The notes below the pieces were generated by a model that saw only the letters and a list, made by a program, of their open reading frames with translations, was not told where the DNA came from and did not search any database. The translations under genes and the position numbers were made by a program. A stretch of DNA of 6,193 bases from Gracilibacteraceae bacterium (lineage in GTDB: Bacteria > Bacillota > Desulfitobacteriia > Desulfitobacteriales > Syntrophobotulaceae): the NCBI GenBank assembly GCA_031274335.1, contig JAISQG010000282.1, forward strand, positions 1 to 6,193, given 5' to 3'. Positions 5,239-6,193 of the stretch are shown here, one piece after another (within the stretch, counting starts at the first letter, position 1; each line of letters opens with the position of its first letter).

Positions 5239-6193
5239 TTATAATTCAGCCAAAATCCGTTTTTGCGCCGCCAGCGCGGCGTGAGTGGTTTTTTCCAGGT
5301 CGATGGTCAGAAACTCGCCGTCCTCGTACAAAACGCGCCCGTCCACCATGGTCAGAACCACGTCCGCTCCGCAAGCGGCATAGAGAAGATGATGCGGCAA
5401 ATCGGTGCGGGGGTTCATATGGGGCGCGCTCAGATCAATGACTATGAGGTCGGCCGCATAGTCCTCTTTAAGTAGGCCCGCATCGGTCCGCCCCTGGGCC
5501 CGCGCCCCGGCGGAAGTCGCGGCCGTCAAAGCCTCGCGCGGCGTGATCAAGGCCGGATCCGCGTGGAAGCATTTTTGCGCCAGAGCGAAAAACTTTATTT
5601 CTTCCAGCATGTTCAAATTATTGTTGCTGGCGGCGCCGTCCGTGCCCAGAGCGAGATTTATCCCCTCCCGCAGGATGCGCGGAGCGTTCAGAACGCCGCT
5701 AGCCAGCTTCATATTGCTTTTGGGGCAGGAAGCAATGGTAACGCCGCAGGCGCGGAGCAGGGCAAAATCGCTCTCCTCCAGGTGAACACAATGCGCGGCG
5801 ACAGCCGGCCTGGCAAAAACGCCGAGATCGGCCAGATAACGAGCCGGGGTGCGGCCTTCATGCCGGCCCTTGCACTCTTCATGCTCTTTTTTTGTTTCGG
5901 AAAGATGCACCTGCACCCTCGTGCCGCGTTCCGCCAGCACTTCCGAGAATTCGCGGATCACGCGCTCCGTATTGGTGTATTCGGCGTGAAGGCTGAAATC
6001 AATGAGCAGCCGCCCCTCGCCCGCCCCGTCAAATTCCTCAAGCAGCGCCAGCGTCTCGCGGCAGGCGACCAGGTCACGGAAGGAGGCGGAAGGGTCAAAA
6101 CAGGAAACTCCGCGGGACAAATTGGCCTTGGCACCGCTTTCCAGCACGGCGTGGGCAATCTCATCGCAAAAATAATACATATCCGAGGCGGAT
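5239..6193 (-). CDS. Amidohydrolase, MTA/SAH deaminase type, N-terminus cut by right edge
   Basis: Role: a cytosolic metal-dependent deaminase that most likely converts 5'-methylthioadenosine and/or S-adenosylhomocysteine to the inosyl form (MtaD/DadD group, adenine salvage). Seen, counting from the internal Met at 6180: HAEYT (His65), HLSET (His92 metal, Glu95 catalytic), AAHCVHL (His130), SCPKSNMKLASG (151-162) and LGTDGAASNNNLNM with Asp181. A C-terminal segment, AADLIVIDL...MVDGRVLYEDGEF, folds back to the composite beta domain. The frame stays open beyond 6180 to the window edge (SASD-MYYFCDE), and MYYF matches an internal family segment, so that ATG is not the start. About 110 N-terminal residues, including the first metal motif HxH, are missing. 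It converges on the reductase gene, and the two stop codons are adjacent (5236-5238 and 5239-5241). Other deaminases of this superfamily, such as guanine or chlorohydrolase types, are less likely. Confidence 0.88.
   Translation of the reverse strand, partial: SASDMYYFCDEIAHAVLESGAKANLSRGVSCFDPSASFRDLVACRETLALLEEFDGAGEGRLLIDFSLHAEYTNTERVIREFSEVLAERGTRVQVHLSETKKEHEECKGRHEGRTPARYLADLGVFARPAVAAHCVHLEESDFALLRACGVTIASCPKSNMKLASGVLNAPRILREGINLALGTDGAASNNNLNMLEEIKFFALAQKCFHADPALITPREALTAATSAGARAQGRTDAGLLKEDYAADLIVIDLSAPHMNPRTDLPHHLLYAACGADVVLTMVDGRVLYEDGEFLTIDLEKTTHAALAAQKRILAEL

Noticed and set aside
5229..5245. Two perfect TATAAT boxes (5229-5234 and 5240-5245) as promoters
   Set aside because: Neither has a -35-like box at 16-18 bases upstream on the plus strand, and transcription would run antisense into the deaminase. 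They arise from AT-rich stop regions.
6178..6180. ATG as the start of the deaminase gene
   Set aside because: The frame remains open to the window edge and the residues match an internal family segment; the N-terminal HxH metal motif would be lost.
1..6193. Mobile element, CRISPR array, tRNA or defence system
   Set aside because: No transposase, integrase, terminal repeats, regularly spaced repeats or tRNA-like fold was found; all coding space is taken by ordinary enzymes and one lipoprotein.

Overview
This window looks like a chromosomal segment of a GC-rich anaerobic bacterium. All five genes can be assigned a class and it contains no obvious mobile DNA. A Firmicutes-type host (Clostridia or Negativicutes) fits the strong GGAGG ribosome binding sites, the GTG and TTG starts, the 'HAEYT' form of the MTA/SAH deaminase and the clostridial-style flavin/iron-sulfur enoate reductase. 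This placement is an inference from gene content. Synergistota or Desulfovibrio-like hosts are not excluded.

Layout. Positions 1-238 (minus) hold the start of a lipoprotein gene that runs off the left edge. It begins with TTG, so an ATG-based search misses it, and its linker-coding DNA is about 82% GC and full of hairpins. A 162-base divergent promoter region (239-400) separates it from a plus-strand run of three tightly packed genes: two paralogous M42 aminopeptidases (401-1426, 1427-2443) and larB (2446-3195). A 90-base gap with a strong hairpin follows. Then comes a 650-residue FMN/4Fe-4S/FAD reductase of the 2,4-dienoyl-CoA reductase / NADH oxidase class (3286-5238). Convergent to it, with stop codons touching, is the C-terminal three quarters of an MTA/SAH deaminase-type amidohydrolase (5239-6193, minus) that runs off the right edge.

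How the genes may work together. The two M42 enzymes would trim peptides in the cytoplasm, probably as large TET-type assemblies. LarB carries out the first step of nickel-pincer nucleotide synthesis, but larC and larE are not in the window, so that pathway must be completed elsewhere if it is complete. The reductase would reduce an activated C=C bond with NAD(P)H, a typical anaerobic fermentative or respiratory step. The deaminase would salvage methylthioadenosine or S-adenosylhomocysteine. Only the M42-M42-larB run has clear operon structure.

No CRISPR array, tRNA, rRNA, insertion sequence, integrase or defence system was seen. The points most worth checking are the palindrome-rich lipoprotein linker, the competing hairpins after larB, the isolated larB paired with tandem M42 peptidases, and the shortened cysteine spacing in the reductase.
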